Source of the DNA: Candidatus Melainabacteria bacterium | Lineage (GTDB): Bacteria > Cyanobacteriota > Vampirovibrionia > Obscuribacterales > Obscuribacteraceae | Assembly (NCBI GenBank): GCA_014380105.1 | Contig: JACMKL010000657.1 | Location: 1 to 5,780 of the forward strand | DNA length: 5,780 nucleotides | Direction of reading: 5' to 3' | In this document: piece by piece, positions 4,496 to 5,780 of the stretch | How the letters are laid out: every line of letters begins with the position of its first letter | Numbering within the stretch: position 1 is the first letter of the stretch | Notes under the pieces: generated by a model | What the model saw: only the letters and a program-made list of their open reading frames with translations | Told to the model about the DNA's origin: nothing | Database searches by the model: none | Position numbers and translations under genes: made by a program

Positions 4496-5254
4496 ATGAG
4501 TCTGGCTCTAATCATGCTTGGATTGGCAGTCTTTGCACTGCCAATCTTTTTTCAGATCTTCTATCTTTCGCCGCGCACTGTTCTCTATCAGGGCGATGCC
4601 ATCTGCCGCTCGATGACCAAGACGATTTTTGAACAGCGCCGGCGCTATGCGTTGGTGTTCGTCAATGTCCCTGGTCATGGTGAAATCCTTACCGAAATCT
4701 CGCACGCCCGCGCTTCCAGCCTGGGTTATGTTGATGTTCCGGTGCGTGTGACACTGACTCAGCAGGCTTTCAAAGAGCCTCAGATCGACGAAATTGTTTT
4801 CGCCGATGAGCGTGTACCAGAGCCTCCTGCGCCGTCCTACGACGGGCTTGGCTTGTCTCTGTACTACTTCGTCGTCGCCTTTGGTTCGCTCGTCTTGATG
4901 CCGGGTCTAGGCTACGCTCACGGCTCCGGTGCCGAACGGGTAGGCCTGTTCTTCGCTGCAATCTGCTTTGCCGCGGCGGGATTTTTCATCAACGCTTTGT
5001 CGAAAGACAAGGTTGGAGACGTGAAAACAGCAAAAACCAGTTTGCTTTTCATCCCACTCGGCAGCGGTTATCTTGGACTCGGCATATTGTGGGCACTGGC
5101 GGTGGCGGCGACTATCGCTTGCTTCTGGCAGTTCAGCATTTTGCTTCTCTTTCCCGGCATACACTTTGCCTTCGCGGTAGGCTCAATTCCAGGAGTGTTC
5201 TTGCGCCGGACGAAACCACCTGAGCCGCACGTCGGACCGGTTATGCAAAACTGA
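4496..5254 (+). CDS. Membrane protein with extracytoplasmic beta-rich domain, unknown function
   Basis: A 252-residue protein I cannot assign. One hydrophobic segment (about 2-24) is followed by a soluble region (25-117) with alternating short beta-like stretches (YALVFVNVPGHGEIL, YVDVPVRVTLTQ) ending in a Pro-rich linker (PEPPAPSYDG). Four hydrophobic segments follow (about 118-139, 149-168, 192-211, 213-236), then a Pro/basic tail. The 25-117 region would probably lie outside the cytoplasm. The start at ATG 4496 has GGAG (4485-4488) seven bases upstream; an in-frame alternative at 4412 overlaps the preceding gene and has no ribosome site. A five-base-pair stem, AGGCT/AGCCT (4469-4484), sits directly before the Shine-Dalgarno. 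The gene pairs with the upstream 360-residue membrane protein, and the two may work together in the membrane; this rests on position only. Confidence 0.8.
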   Translation: MSLALIMLGLAVFALPIFFQIFYLSPRTVLYQGDAICRSMTKTIFEQRRRYALVFVNVPGHGEILTEISHARASSLGYVDVPVRVTLTQQAFKEPQIDEIVFADERVPEPPAPSYDGLGLSLYYFVVAFGSLVLMPGLGYAHGSGAERVGLFFAAICFAAAGFFINALSKDKVGDVKTAKTSLLFIPLGSGYLGLGILWALAVAATIACFWQFSILLLFPGIHFAFAVGSIPGVFLRRTKPPEPHVGPVMQN

Positions 5255-5261
5255 ATAGCTT

Positions 5262-5323
5262 GGCGCGCACTGTATTCACGACTGTTGACCGGGGTAGGCG
5301 ACAGTTCTGAATACGTGCGCGCC
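5262..5323 (+). other. Large bulged stem-loop in the 3' untranslated region
   Basis: GGCGCGCAC plus GTATTC (5262-5270, 5272-5277) pairs with GAATAC plus GTGCGCGCC (5309-5323): 15 pairs broken only by one bulged T (5271). Inside, 5280-5287 pairs with 5299-5306, eight pairs including two G-U, which favours the + strand. No T-run follows, so this alone is not an intrinsic terminator. It starts eight bases after the stop of the membrane-protein gene, and a real terminator lies 16 bases on. It could protect the 3' end or be part of a small RNA. Confidence 0.6.
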
Positions 5324-5338
5324 CTCGGCACCGAAACT

Positions 5339-5393
5339 AAAAGAATAATCTCGCTCGATAGTCGCTTACAAGCTGCTGTCGAGCGATTCTTTT
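5339..5393. terminator. Bidirectional intrinsic terminator between convergent genes
   Basis: TCGCTCGA (5351-5358) pairs with TCGAGCGA (5379-5386). AAAAGAA (5339-5345) lies to the left and TTCTTTT (5387-5393) to the right, so both strands read a stem followed by a T-rich run. The 20-base loop holds a small GCTT/AAGC stem. It suits the end of the membrane-protein operon and serves as a backstop for pckG transcription from the other side. Confidence 0.75.
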
Positions 5394-5460
5394 AAAACTC
5401 AATCTATACTATGTGATATCATAGAAAACTCCGAAAAACATCAATTTTTGAGACGGTAAG

Positions 5461-5493
5461 AAAATGAGAGACTGCCCGAAGGCAGCCTCTCAT
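5461..5493 (-). terminator. Intrinsic terminator of pckG with TTCG tetraloop
   Basis: On the - strand ATGAGAG, a mismatch, then CTGCC pairs with GGCAG and CTCTCAT around a TTCG loop (12 pairs, one mismatch), followed by TTT then CTTA. C(TTCG)G is the classic very stable tetraloop, and the hairpin lies about 20 bases past the pckG stop. The T-run is short, so efficiency is uncertain. Confidence 0.75.
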
Positions 5494-5497
5494 CAGT

Positions 5498-5511
5498 GTT
5501 TAGCGCTAAAC
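5498..5511. repeat. Perfect 14-base palindrome after the pckG stop
   Basis: GTTTAGCGCTAAAC is fully self-complementary and ends one base before the pckG TAA. It may be a protein-binding site or only part of the 3' region; nothing else supports a role. Confidence 0.4.
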
Positions 5512-5512
5512 T

Positions 5513-5780
5513 TTAGTCAGCTTGACGTTGCAGACCGAGCTTGAGCAGCTCGCGAATGAACTTCAATTCGGAAGGCAGATTGCCGCCAACCTTGTTGAAA
5601 AGCTCCATCTGTAGCTCGAGTTCGTTGAGCCATTCGTCGGAATCGACATTCATCAATTCGGCGAATTTCTCTTCGGTCATCTCAGACAGACCGCTCCAGT
5701 CCATATCCGAGTATTCCGGTGTCCAGCCGAGCGGAGTTTGAACGCCGCCGGCATAGCCGTCGCTGCGCTCGAAGATCCAC
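5513..5780 (-). CDS. pckG: Phosphoenolpyruvate carboxykinase (GTP), C-terminal part only
   Basis: The frame is open from the window edge to TAA at 5513-5515, giving 88 residues of a protein that starts outside. It matches the C-terminus of GTP-dependent PEP carboxykinase as I know it: WIFERSDGYAGGVQTPLGW corresponds to the family's WI.ERv.g....eTpiGy block, then a short spacer (PEYSDMDWSGL), and a tail with E..ELM.VD..EW..ELE....LF...GG.LP.EL. The full enzyme is about 590-620 residues and makes phosphoenolpyruvate from oxaloacetate and GTP in gluconeogenesis; the catalytic and nucleotide-binding parts lie outside the window. The internal ATG at 5702-5704 is not the start. It is convergent with the membrane-protein genes. 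The ATP-dependent enzyme has a different C-terminus, so the GTP class is favoured. Confidence 0.85.
   Translation of the reverse strand, partial: WIFERSDGYAGGVQTPLGWTPEYSDMDWSGLSEMTEEKFAELMNVDSDEWLNELELQMELFNKVGGNLPSELKFIRELLKLGLQRQAD

Noticed and set aside
5409..5424. CTATG/CATAG imperfect palindrome with a TGATATCA core, and a TATACT at 5405
   Set aside because: Too short and AT-rich to distinguish from chance, and no -35 box at a proper distance upstream of TATACT.

Overview
The window is bacterial, with Shine-Dalgarno-led genes, short intercistronic gaps and intrinsic terminators. It looks like a chromosomal segment of moderate GC (a little over 50% by eye). The two recognisable housekeeping genes, homoserine kinase (thrB) and GTP-type phosphoenolpyruvate carboxykinase (pckG), sit at the edges and both run off the window. 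No phage, transposon, integron or CRISPR signature is visible. The phylum cannot be fixed from this sequence.

Layout on the + strand: (1) 1-864 is the 3' part of thrB. (2) 865-1157 is a gene-free stretch with a G-free pyrimidine tract. (3) 1158-2986 looks like one operon: a small three-helix membrane protein with a basic tail, a 75-residue soluble protein, a HAD phosphatase of the FCP1/NIF (DxDxT) class, a 15-codon leader ORF with a near-perfect Shine-Dalgarno, and a 79-residue basic protein. It ends at a strong intrinsic terminator (2993-3049). (4) A sigma70-like promoter overlaps that terminator's T-tract and heads a roughly 270-nt untranslated leader. (5) 3355-4437 and 4496-5254 encode two multi-pass membrane proteins, probably co-transcribed. 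(6) 5262-5511 is a convergent termination zone with three stem-loops and a palindrome. (7) 5513-5780, on the - strand, is the C-terminal end of pckG.

The most interesting element lies between the phosphatase gene and the 79-residue protein (2546-2746). The 15-codon leader ORF ends inside an 11-bp hairpin. The 5' arm of that hairpin, GCGGTGCGGTC, is repeated exactly at 2717-2727, just before the Shine-Dalgarno of the next gene. There the second copy forms one side of a different hairpin that buries the Shine-Dalgarno and reaches the base before the start codon. The 3' arm of the first hairpin can therefore pair with either copy. This is the logic of translational attenuation (erm or cat type), or of a riboswitch-like junction, controlling a small unknown protein. 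Three further stem-loops lie between the two copies, one with 15 continuous pairs including four G-U pairs, which indicates a + strand RNA. I know of no described element with this layout, but that is memory and not a search.

Stem-loops also recur in the other gaps between genes of this operon, and a large bulged hairpin follows the second membrane-protein gene.
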